Origin: CAXBMB01 sp052078155
GTDB lineage: Bacteria; Pseudomonadota; Alphaproteobacteria; Kiloniellales; DSM-21159
Assembly: GCA_052078155.1 (NCBI GenBank)
Contig: JBQJBP010000007.1
Location: 1 to 64,000 of the forward strand
Reading direction: 5' to 3'
Length of the DNA: 64,000 nucleotides
Position 1 is the stretch's first letter; every line of letters begins with the position of its first letter. This document shows positions 55,309 through 62,797 of the stretch, one piece after another. The notes under the pieces are model-generated. The model searched no databases. It saw nothing but the letters and a program-made list of their open reading frames with translations, and had not been told where the DNA came from. The position numbers and the translations under genes are program-made.

Positions 55309-55662
55309 ATGGCTTTGAAAATACGTAAAAACAGCAGTCCCAAACCACCAGAAGCCTGCCCTCTGACGGAGTGCATGGCCGTCATTGGCGGGGCCTGGAC
55401 AGTGAATGTGATCTGGAGCCTGCGCTCCGGTCCACGCCGGTTCAGCGAGCTGCGCATTGATATCCCCCCGGTGTCTCCCAAAGTGCTGACCACCCGCTTG
55501 AGGGAGCTGGAGGGACGCGGTGTGCTTCAACGGGAGGTCAAACCCACCTCCCCACCTTCTGTGGAGTATCAACTGACCGAGCTGGGCCAGGAGCTGATCC
55601 CGGCCATCGAAGCCATTGTCGACGTGGGCCACCGGATTAAGCAGCAGGGACAGCCCGGATAG
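55309..55662 (+). CDS. HxlR-family transcriptional regulator
   Basis: A 117-residue winged-helix regulator. CPLTECMAVIGGAWTVNVIW contains the N-terminal Cys and the conserved GG-W helix, and FSELRIDIPPVSPKVLTTRL and REVKPTSPPSVEYQLTELG are the recognition helix and wing. HxlR proteins commonly sense electrophiles through that Cys (as in HypR or YodB) or aldehydes. The divergent GST/NTF2-like/tautomerase genes are the likely targets. The second typical Cys is absent. Confidence 0.94.
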   Translation: MALKIRKNSSPKPPEACPLTECMAVIGGAWTVNVIWSLRSGPRRFSELRIDIPPVSPKVLTTRLRELEGRGVLQREVKPTSPPSVEYQLTELGQELIPAIEAIVDVGHRIKQQGQPG

Positions 55663-55719
55663 CGAACGAAGGCCTATTGATTGGCGAGACTGGAGTGCCC
55701 GACAAAACCTGACTCGCGG

Positions 55720-55790
55720 GATTCACTTTGATGAGTTGGCGAATCATGATGGCTCCGTTTCAAGCATGTAAGTGCTTGTGATTCAGCCGA
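55720..55790 (-). repeat. Possible eroded copy of the dispersed repeat (right unit)
   Basis: On the minus strand GGTGATCGGCTGAATCACAA, then GCTTGAAACGG and a CATGATTCGCC-like end can be aligned with the right unit (GATCGGTTTAGTT...GCTTGGAACTAAACCGTGAATCATCC), with many differences. It lies next to the intact copy at 55823 and may be an older insertion. Confidence 0.35.
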
Positions 55791-55822
55791 TCACCCTTCA
55801 GGCAGCGCCGGTGTGATGGCAC

Positions 55823-55960
55823 TAGAGTCAAATCGGTTTAAGTGGAATCACTACGTGATAACACTTGAAGCGTGAATTTGCCTCTTTTCAATGTTTTAGA
55901 GGATGATTCACGGTTTAGTTCCAAGCGCAATGCGCTTCTAACTAAACCGATCATGCTCTA
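55823..55960 (+). repeat. Dispersed 138-bp twin-hairpin repeat, type copy
   Basis: The clearest copy, used as reference. Left unit 55823-55886 (TAGAGTCAAATCGGTTTAAG ... TTGCCTCT) folds on itself, its tip being TCACTACGTGA. Linker TTTCAATGTTT. Right unit 55898-55960 (TAGAGGATGATTCACGGTTT ... CATGCTCTA) folds with tip AGCGCAATGCGCT. Reverse-complementing the left unit aligns it with the right unit: AGAGGnnnATTCACG at one end, TAAACCGATnnnnCTCTA at the other. It lies between the convergent hxlR and ATP12 genes, with a terminator 5 bp later. Confidence 0.93.
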
Positions 55961-55964
55961 AAGA

Positions 55965-55996
55965 AAAAGCCCCTGCAAAGACCTGCAGGGGCTTTT
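55965..55996. terminator. Intrinsic terminator after the repeat
   Basis: AAAAGCCCCTGCA-AAGACC-TGCAGGGGCTTTT is a 13-bp perfect stem with A/T tracts on both sides, between convergent genes and 23 bp past the ATP12 stop. It can serve both strands. Confidence 0.9.
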
Positions 55997-56019
55997 CATC
56001 AGCAATAGGTCAAAGGGGG

Positions 56020-56727
56020 TCAGGCCACCAGCCTGAACAAGCGTTCCGCCGCTTCCAGTTCTGCCCGGACGTCGGCTTGACGTTTTTCAACCTCTTCGTC
56101 AGCGCCCCACTTCTCCAGGGTGTAGTTTTCGTCCAGCTCAGCGGCTTCGAACGCCCCGTCCGCATCCAGCCGTCCCTCCAGCAGGGCCAGGGAGACAATC
56201 AGGGAGCCGGAGGCCCTAACAACAGTGGCCAGCGCCGACAACGTGAGATCATCGAGTCCAGAGACCTTGCGGCCCAAAGCCAGCAGGCTCATGGCCGGCT
56301 GCTCCACATGTATGATGCCGCCGCCCAGACGCAGAGGCGCATCCAGTTCCCGCGCGGCCCAGTCCAGCAGAGGCTGCCAGACCGCATTTTGCCGATCGAT
56401 CAGCTCTTTGGCTTGCTCTTCGCGATAGCAGAGCATTTCTGTTCCGCCATAGCCGACCAGCTCTTCCAGCAGGGCGTCCCGGTCATCGGCAACCTTATCC
56501 ACCGCGGTGTAGGCGATGGAGGTCAAGGGCATGCTCCCGGGGTGGATTTTCTCCTCCTGAGCTGACCATTCCGCGGCAACGGCCTCAGCCAGCGCCTGGC
56601 TGGCAAAGACGAGCGGCTTTTTGGCCGGGGTCAGAACCCGCCGAGAGTCCAGCAGGACCACGTAACCGTCCTCCTGCTGCTCAACCGAGACCTCTTTGTA
56701 GAAGCGCTTTGCACCACCTGTAGACAT
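56020..56727 (-). CDS. ATP12 family F1-ATPase assembly chaperone
   Basis: A 235-residue chaperone thought to bind the F1 alpha subunit during ATP synthase assembly, as mitochondrial Atp12 does. RFYKEVSVEQQEDGYVVLLD and LVFASQALAEAVAAEWSAQE are the N-terminal family motifs; LTSIAYTAVDKV and LCYREEQAKELIDRQNAVWQ are equally typical. The ATP12 family in bacteria is almost restricted to Alphaproteobacteria. Its start overlaps the AsmA stop (TGATG), so the two are co-translated. Confidence 0.95.
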   Translation of the reverse strand: MSTGGAKRFYKEVSVEQQEDGYVVLLDSRRVLTPAKKPLVFASQALAEAVAAEWSAQEEKIHPGSMPLTSIAYTAVDKVADDRDALLEELVGYGGTEMLCYREEQAKELIDRQNAVWQPLLDWAARELDAPLRLGGGIIHVEQPAMSLLALGRKVSGLDDLTLSALATVVRASGSLIVSLALLEGRLDADGAFEAAELDENYTLEKWGADEEVEKRQADVRAELEAAERLFRLVA

Positions 56728-58847
56728 CAGTCTCCAAACAACCCTTTCAGTGTCTTACCAACACCCTCGGTCACGCCTTCGATGGCCTTTTCCGTCCCCT
56801 GGAGGGTTTTGGCAGGCAGGCCTTCGTTCTGTTTGGGCGCCGGGGCCCCGCTTTCTGCCTTTTCCAGGGCAGCAACGCAAGGATTGCCTTCAGACAGGAC
56901 CGTGTCTTCCACCACCGTTGCCCCCAGGAAAGTCAGGGGGTTTGAACCGGTGGCAAAAACCTTGGCGGCGAACAGGGCCGTGCCCACCGGGTCAGGCAGG
57001 ACTGTTGGGCTTTTCAGCGTGCCCTGTACCAGGAAAGGAACCGCCAAAGAAACCAACGCCTGAACCCGGGTTTTCACGTCAAAACCCATCTTCAGCTTCT
57101 CTGTCCGGAAATCGATGGTTCCGTCCCCGGCGACAGCAAAGGTCTCCGTATCAAAAACCTGCGCTTTGCTGGTGGCGAGACCATCTTTGAAAACAAACCG
57201 GCTTGCCAGGCAGTTCAGGGGAACCTGATCCTTTTTACCCATCAAGGGATTCATGATGTTGTTGAGATCGGCGGAGACAATGGCGATCAGCTTGTTACTG
57301 ATCATTCCCTTGTGCCCCACAATGTCTGAGTTGCCGGTCAGACTGGACATGATGGCCCGCTGGGAGTTGCCCTGTGCGGTGAGGTTGACATCCACATCCA
57401 ATGTGCCCTGAACATCGTCACTGATGTCCCGGGACTTCAGCATCTCACCATAGTCAAAACCATCGAAGTTGAGATCAACCTTAAGCGCAGCCGGTGATTT
57501 GGAGGCATCAACCACGGTTGAGCCTTTCAACTGCCCTTTGAACCAGTTGCCTCCCAGATCTTTCATTTCCAGGCGGCCATTGGTCAGTTGAATCTTTGCG
57601 GCCAGATTTTCTGCGCTCAGTTGCTCATCGATCAGCAGCTGTTTGATCTGCAGATCAAGATCAGCGTCGACCGCCTTTAAGCCATCCAGTGGCAGGGGAT
57701 CGTCGGTAAAGACATACTCGCTCTGACTGGCGGTTGCCCCTTCAGCGCCGGAGGAGCCGGCACCCTGACTGTCTCCGCCGCCTTTCTTGTCTTCGAAATC
57801 AGCAATTTCAAGCTGCTTGGATGCCAGCTTGCCGGAGATTTTCGGGCGCTCACCCCCCAAAGCAATGCTGAGATCACCCGTCAGTTCCGAATCATCAACG
57901 GAGGCTTTAAATCCCGCAAGCTCATATGTCGTGCCGCTGCTTTTAACGGTTCCGCTGAAAGCCAGAGGACCAAAGCCGGGCAGATCACTGCCTGCCAGTT
58001 TTTCCAGAGATTTAAGATTGGGGCCATCGGCGGTCAGCGCCATGTTGAGCGCCCCTTCGCCCAGAACATCGGTAATGGCGCCATCTGCCGAAAGAACCAG
58101 TTCACCCACGGAACCATTAAGGTTCACGAGAAAGGGGGAAGCGGTCAGCATCCGCTGGAAGGTGCCCATCTGGCCTTTCAGGGTAAAGGGAGTGTCCTGA
58201 TAGTCCCCGACCAGATCGACGTCCAGAATGTCGCCGTTGCGGGTAAAGTCAGCTTTTTCCAGCTGCAGGCGAAGATCTGTGGAGGTCACACCGTCCAGAA
58301 TCTGCAGGCGGCTGTCCCGAATTTCAATGAACTCAACAATCACCCCCAGACCGCCGCGTTCCGTGCCGCTGTCCCCTGCAGGAGCACTGCTGTCGGACTG
58401 GTTTGCCGTGGTGCTGGTGGTACCTTCGGCCGAACCGCTTGCTGGGGCGGGATCGGCAGAGAAATCCCAGTTGGCTTTGCCGTCTTTGCTGATCTCCACA
58501 AGAATGTCAGCGCCATCCATGACCACCTTGCGCAGGACCACTTCCCGGGAAAGCAACGGAATTAAAGCGACACCGACCTCAAAGCGCTTGATGGTTGCCA
58601 GATCCGGGCGACTGCCCCACTCGGCATTGGGAAAGACCACATCATTCAGGACGACGGAGGGGTTAAGCGACAACGCAATGTCCAGATCCCCTTTGACCTG
58701 AATATCGCGGCCAGTGGCATCTTTGACTTCAGCCTGAATGCGCTCCCTGATCATATCTTTGTCCAAAGACATGATGATGGCTGCCCCGGCCACAATGACC
58801 GCAGCAACCAGCGCCACCAGACCCCACAAAATCCGCTTTATGGTCAT
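56727..58847 (-). CDS. AsmA family protein
   Basis: A 706-residue envelope protein. A single N-terminal membrane anchor (ILWGLVALVAAVIVAGAAII) is followed by a large periplasmic beta-rich region. DATGRDIQVKGDLDIALSLN is the AsmA N-domain start and the C-terminal GMISNKLIAIVSADLNNIM leads into the AsmA_2-like end. AsmA-like proteins form hydrophobic grooves and are implicated in lipid movement between membranes and outer-membrane protein assembly. A low-complexity Ser/Gly/Ala linker lies near residue 150. The tail is Pro/Lys-rich. Confidence 0.93.
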   Translation of the reverse strand: MTIKRILWGLVALVAAVIVAGAAIIMSLDKDMIRERIQAEVKDATGRDIQVKGDLDIALSLNPSVVLNDVVFPNAEWGSRPDLATIKRFEVGVALIPLLSREVVLRKVVMDGADILVEISKDGKANWDFSADPAPASGSAEGTTSTTANQSDSSAPAGDSGTERGGLGVIVEFIEIRDSRLQILDGVTSTDLRLQLEKADFTRNGDILDVDLVGDYQDTPFTLKGQMGTFQRMLTASPFLVNLNGSVGELVLSADGAITDVLGEGALNMALTADGPNLKSLEKLAGSDLPGFGPLAFSGTVKSSGTTYELAGFKASVDDSELTGDLSIALGGERPKISGKLASKQLEIADFEDKKGGGDSQGAGSSGAEGATASQSEYVFTDDPLPLDGLKAVDADLDLQIKQLLIDEQLSAENLAAKIQLTNGRLEMKDLGGNWFKGQLKGSTVVDASKSPAALKVDLNFDGFDYGEMLKSRDISDDVQGTLDVDVNLTAQGNSQRAIMSSLTGNSDIVGHKGMISNKLIAIVSADLNNIMNPLMGKKDQVPLNCLASRFVFKDGLATSKAQVFDTETFAVAGDGTIDFRTEKLKMGFDVKTRVQALVSLAVPFLVQGTLKSPTVLPDPVGTALFAAKVFATGSNPLTFLGATVVEDTVLSEGNPCVAALEKAESGAPAPKQNEGLPAKTLQGTEKAIEGVTEGVGKTLKGLFGD

Positions 58848-58890
58848 CGCTCTGCTTCCCCTCTTCCAAAGTCAGATCGCGTGTAATTTA

Positions 58891-59029
58891 CGAGAGTCAA
58901 ATCGATTTAAGTGGACTCACTACGTGATAACACTTCAATCGTGCATTTGCCTATTTTCAATGTTTTAGAGGATGAGTCTCGGTTTTGTTCCAGGCGCAAA
59001 GCGCTCCTAACCAAACCGATCATGCTCTA
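58891..59029 (+). repeat. Dispersed 138-bp twin-hairpin repeat, full copy
   Basis: Plus orientation, from CGAGAGTCAAATCGATTTAA to CCAAACCGATCATGCTCTA. Both units and the linker TTTCAATGTTT are intact, with scattered changes (GAGTCTCGGTTTTGTTCC, GGCGCAAAGCGCTCC). Several changes keep the hairpin tips paired. It lies 44 bp upstream of the AsmA start, between minus-strand genes. Confidence 0.9.
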
Positions 59030-59175
59030 ACGGCTAAAATCCAGAGACAACAAACCTCTGCCGAACCAGACAAAGGAACCCTGCTTTCTCTTGTAACATC
59101 CTCTGCCCCGGAGGGCAGTCGGAAAAGCCGGATTGAGCCTAAAGAGCCGGCCCCCAAGGAAACAGCAGCGAACCT

Positions 59176-59862
59176 TCAGGCTAAGGATGCCAGAGCTTCC
59201 GGCAGATCAGCGAACTGCTCAACAATGATCCGTGCGCCGGCCCCCGTCAGTTCTTCGTGATGATGGTAGCCCCAGTTGACACCAACGGGCGTGGCCCCGG
59301 CATTGACCGCCATCTCCATATCAAAAGTGGTGTCACCGATCACCACTGTCCGGGAAATGTCACAGCCCGTTTGGGCCGCTGCCCGTTCCACCATACCAGG
59401 ATGGGGTTTGCCGGGATTGTGATCCGGGGTCTGCAGCGTCACAAAAAGATCCCGCAAGCCATGAGTTTCCAAAGAATGGGTCAGGCCCCGCATGTTCTTG
59501 CCTGTCGCCACCCCCAGCAGCACTTCCGGTTGGTTGAGCACTGGCAGCGTTTCGCGCACCCCCGGAAACAGCGGTTCTTCAAAATTGGGTTCCTGCCGAT
59601 AAGCAAAAAAGGCCTTTCGATAGTTGTCACTGACCTGAGCCACCATGTCCGGTGACGGCGATCCCGGCAAGAGCTTCTCAATGGCTATTTCCAGGGTCAG
59701 GCCAACAATGCGGCGCACCTCATCGCGACTGGGCGGAGCAAGGGAAACAGTTTCAAAAGCCCGCCCCATGCAGCGGGTAATGGCGTTCTGGCTGTCAACC
59801 AGGGTGCCGTCAAAATCAAACAGAATGAGGTCAAAAGCGGATGACAATTCAATCTCCAGCAA
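59176..59862 (-). CDS. HAD-superfamily phosphatase, phosphoglycolate phosphatase-like
   Basis: A 228-residue haloacid-dehalogenase hydrolase. Motif I is LILFDFDGTLVDSQ with the nucleophilic Asp, motif II VLLGVATGKN, motif III the Lys in NPGKPHPGMV, and motif IV VVIGDTTFDMEMAVNAGA. The helical cap is of the beta-phosphoglucomutase/phosphoglycolate phosphatase type. Exact substrate cannot be read. It follows the pseudouridine synthase by 137 bp on the same strand; the rluC-HAD-ATP12 order is recurrent in alphaproteobacteria as I recall. Confidence 0.92.
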   Translation of the reverse strand: MLEIELSSAFDLILFDFDGTLVDSQNAITRCMGRAFETVSLAPPSRDEVRRIVGLTLEIAIEKLLPGSPSPDMVAQVSDNYRKAFFAYRQEPNFEEPLFPGVRETLPVLNQPEVLLGVATGKNMRGLTHSLETHGLRDLFVTLQTPDHNPGKPHPGMVERAAAQTGCDISRTVVIGDTTFDMEMAVNAGATPVGVNWGYHHHEELTGAGARIIVEQFADLPEALASLA

Positions 59863-59999
59863 AAATCATACTTGGTAACTTAGGAACCAGCCCGGGCAGG
59901 TTCGATGGCCTAAACCGATGCGAGAGAAAGCAGGATTGAGGCCTTAGTCTTCGGGCAATCGTCCCGACCAGGCTTGCCCTCTTTAATGACCAGAGCCTG

Positions 60000-61013
60000 T
60001 TAGCCCTGAGGGTTTTCCAGCCAGTCACAGGCCCGCTGAGCCAGCGGGTTTGCGGGATCCAGTCCCAGCGCCGCAAACGCGTCGACAAAATGCGCCGGAA
60101 TGGGCGCTTCCACCCGCAGGGTGACGCCATCTTCCGGATGGGCAATGGCCAGTTCATGGGCCTGAAGCATCAGATTCTTCGGGATTTCCGTACGGCTGAG
60201 GTAGGCATCTTTGCCGCCATACTTGCCATCACCCAGGATCGGATGGCCAAGGGCGGCCATGTGCGCCCGCAACTGGTGGGTCCGACCGGTCAGCGGCCTG
60301 AGAGCCACCCAGGAAGCCTGACGCCCTTTGCTGGCGACCACCGCATAACGGGTCCTCGCGTCTTTGGCGTTGGGTGCATCCACCACCATCTTTTCGCTGC
60401 CCTGCCCCCCGGCTTTGCCCAGGGGTAAATCGATCAGACCTTTGGGGCGTTGCGGGACACCGGCAACCAGCGCCCAATAGATCTTGCGGGGGCCATCCCC
60501 TTTTAACTCGCCCGTCAGGAACCGGGCCGCCTGTAAATTCCGGGCCAGCATCAGCACACCGGCGGTATCCTGATCCAGACGGTGGACCAGCTTTGGCCGT
60601 TCGCTCATTTCATACTTAAGGGCGGAGAGCATGCCGTCCAGGTGCCGGGACTGACCACTGCCCCCCTGCACAGCCAGGCCAGCGGGTTTGTCCAGCACGA
60701 TGACCTGCTTGTCTTTGTAAAGCACTGCCTGGTGCAGCATCTCCCGATCCTGATCGCTCACGGCCTTGGTTGCGCTGCTGGCCGGTCCTGCCTTGGCTTC
60801 CTTTTCCTGAGACAGAGGCGGCACCCGCAACTCCTGCCCGGCTTCCAGGCGGGCTGAGCTCTTGACCCGTTTGCCGTTGATCCGGATTTGACCGGTCCGC
60901 AGCAGCTTTTCCAGGCGGCCCTTGCTCAACCCCGGATAATTGTCCTTGAACCAGCGATCCAGCCGGAGGCCATCATCCCCCGATGTGATCGTAACCAGTG
61001 TAACGCCGCTCAT
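60000..61013 (-). CDS. rluC: RluA-family 23S rRNA pseudouridine synthase, RluC-like
   Basis: Converts uridines in 23S rRNA to pseudouridine. The 337-residue protein has an N-terminal S4 RNA-binding domain (RLDRWFKDNYPGLSKGRLEK) and a catalytic domain with LVHRLDQDTAGVLMLARN, whose Asp is the nucleophile, then RTHQLRAHMAALGHPILGD. This plan fits RluC or RluD; RluC is preferred because of its usual company with crcB, but the target uridines are not proven. The ATG at 61013 overlaps the crcB stop (ATGA). Confidence 0.93.
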   Translation of the reverse strand: MSGVTLVTITSGDDGLRLDRWFKDNYPGLSKGRLEKLLRTGQIRINGKRVKSSARLEAGQELRVPPLSQEKEAKAGPASSATKAVSDQDREMLHQAVLYKDKQVIVLDKPAGLAVQGGSGQSRHLDGMLSALKYEMSERPKLVHRLDQDTAGVLMLARNLQAARFLTGELKGDGPRKIYWALVAGVPQRPKGLIDLPLGKAGGQGSEKMVVDAPNAKDARTRYAVVASKGRQASWVALRPLTGRTHQLRAHMAALGHPILGDGKYGGKDAYLSRTEIPKNLMLQAHELAIAHPEDGVTLRVEAPIPAHFVDAFAALGLDPANPLAQRACDWLENPQG

Positions 61014-61408
61014 ACCAAAAGGGTCCTCATGAGCCATAGCCCCAGAAAGAGACCGGAAACAGACAGCACCACAGATCCGGCCACATACACACCGGCCAGC
61101 AGGTACTGCTGCCGTTCAATCAGCAGCACTGTTTCCAGAGAAAAAGTCGAAAAGGTTGTAAAGGCTCCCAGCAGGCCCACCGCCAGAAAGCCGCGGACTT
61201 CCGGGCTGTGCAGCAGCGGAAACTGCGCGTTCAGCTTCAGCAGGCACTCCACCAGCACGCCCATCAGGAAAGATCCCAGAATGTTGGCAGCAAAGATCCC
61301 GTAAGGAAACCCGCCCGTGCCAAAGATGTGGGTTATCTGGGCCGCAAAAAAATGCCGGGCAAGAGCGCCGACAGCCCCTCCGCAGGCGATTGCGATGATC
61401 ATCCCCAT
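61010..61408 (-). CDS. crcB: CrcB/Fluc fluoride channel
   Basis: A 132-residue inner-membrane protein with four transmembrane helices. IACGGAVGALARHFFAAQI and GIFAANILGSFLMGVLVE are the N-terminal signature segments, and GLLGAFTTFSTFSLETVLL contains the Phe/Thr box of the pore. Fluc dimers export fluoride. It is translationally coupled to the pseudouridine synthase downstream. No fluoride riboswitch was recognised upstream. Confidence 0.95.
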   Translation of the reverse strand: MGMIIAIACGGAVGALARHFFAAQITHIFGTGGFPYGIFAANILGSFLMGVLVECLLKLNAQFPLLHSPEVRGFLAVGLLGAFTTFSTFSLETVLLIERQQYLLAGVYVAGSVVLSVSGLFLGLWLMRTLLV

Positions 61409-61625
61409 GACGTGCTTCGTGCCTTTCCCGTCAGCTCAGCCGGAGTCCCTGCCTGCTGTTCCTGTATTGACTGACAAGAGATAGCAAACCTGGCGGACCC
61501 AAACGAGTCCCCACTCCAGAAGTTCGAGAGATCTGTCTCGACTGAACCAAGGTCAGCAGCGCGGCAGCTTCTTACAGCTACGCCGCGCCCTGCATAGCCC
61601 CCTGTGGAGATGTCCAGGAGATGAA

Positions 61626-62291
61626 TCAGGCGGCGCTGGTCCGGTCAGCTGCTCCGGACAGCCATTCCAGGCAGGCCGAGACCCGGCTGTTGTAAGCACC
61701 AACCCGGCCCAGCTCGAACAGCCCTTCATCGGTAGCACCGGCAAAGGCATCACCGATTACAGACACCCGAAAATCGCGAGAGCAGCCTTCATAGACAGTG
61801 GCCCGGCCACCGGTGGCGAAGTTACAGCCACATACCACCAGGGTATCGATCTTCAGGTCAGCCAGTTTCTGCTGCAGAGGCGTATCGTGGAACGCGCCCC
61901 AGCGCGGCTTGTAGAACAGCCACTCCTGGTCGCCATTTTCCTGAAACTGACCGGCAAAGAGGTCATCCACATCCAGATGCTCATACTGAGGGCTGCGCAT
62001 TTCATCGATCAGCGCCGCCCCGGAGGTTCCCGGCATCAGGACCCGCATGCCTTCTTCCACGGCTCCCCGGCGGAAGAGGTCCACATTGGAGCCATCCGGG
62101 CGGTACAAACGCAAAGAATGGAAGATTGGCAGATTCTGCTGACGAAAAGCTGTCACCAGGTCAACGATGTTGGGCAGCGCTGCTGTGGTGCCCGACGCAA
62201 CCACTGGTGAGTCAGAGCGGAAGAAATCGCGCTGCAAGTCGATGGTCAAAAGCGCCACAGACTCTCGTTTTGGCAAAGTGTATTCGGACAT
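61626..62291 (-). CDS. Isochorismatase-like cysteine hydrolase
   Basis: A 221-residue hydrolase. The catalytic triad positions are visible: Asp18 in LLTIDLQRDFF, Lys in WLFYKPRWGAFHDT and Cys in LVVCGCNFATGGRA. The loop FATGGRATVYEGCSRDFRV differs slightly from the usual 'ATxxCVxxTxxxA' ending. Members cleave isochorismate, nicotinamide, N-carbamoyl compounds or ureas; the substrate is unknown. It stands alone between rarA and crcB. Confidence 0.92.
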   Translation of the reverse strand: MSEYTLPKRESVALLTIDLQRDFFRSDSPVVASGTTAALPNIVDLVTAFRQQNLPIFHSLRLYRPDGSNVDLFRRGAVEEGMRVLMPGTSGAALIDEMRSPQYEHLDVDDLFAGQFQENGDQEWLFYKPRWGAFHDTPLQQKLADLKIDTLVVCGCNFATGGRATVYEGCSRDFRVSVIGDAFAGATDEGLFELGRVGAYNSRVSACLEWLSGAADRTSAA

Positions 62292-62754
62292 GGCCTCAAC
62301 TATTCAGTGTCATCAGGTCCGATACTAAAAGACAACCCGACCTAACGGGTTCTCCCTGCTTCCCGGTGTCCGTCTTTTCCTTTTGTCCCCCGGAAAAGAA
62401 GGGCCTGATTTTTTGTGGGGGTGACAATAGCTTCCGAAACACCCGGCGCAACAGGCGGCTTTGCATAAGAGATCAGCAATGGGAGCAACGCTGGATTAAT
62501 ACAAATATATCAAAAAGTTATTCTCATTCGGCGAGAAGACATCGCGCCTGTCAATCCCAAACAGCCCGCCTTGGCACGGGGCTTGAAAGCGCTATCAGGC
62601 AGAGGAAAGTAGAGCTTTTGCCTGAAAACAGATGAAGAAAGTGCCGCTCAATACCGTCTTTCGGAGCACAATTGGCTTGGTTAGCAACGTTCTGTGAGGC
62701 CCCCCAAAGCGGGACGCTGTTTCCAAAACAGCGCAAAAAGGAACACGCCTTTAG
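62292..62754. other. Intergenic region, no gene found
   Basis: About 460 bp upstream of the hydrolase gene (minus) and downstream of rarA. It holds an AT-rich patch at 62493-62530 and no recognisable gene, operator or RNA. The minus-strand frame at 62551-62835 runs through the repeat remnant and into rarA and is considered chance. Confidence 0.5.
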
Positions 62755-62797
62755 GGAGATCATAATGTGACCCCACTTAAACCGGTCTGACCCTACG
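62755..62797 (-). repeat. Dispersed repeat, left-unit remnant fused to the rarA stop
   Basis: The minus strand reads TAGGGTCAGACCGGTTTAAG and TGGGGTCACATTATGATCTC, the first 40 bases of the left unit with a few changes; similarity then fades. The leading TAG is the stop codon of rarA, so the element begins inside the gene's last codon. Confidence 0.7.

Noticed and set aside
60900..61560. Fluoride riboswitch near crcB
   Set aside because: No conserved crcB-motif core could be found in the sequence upstream of 61408.
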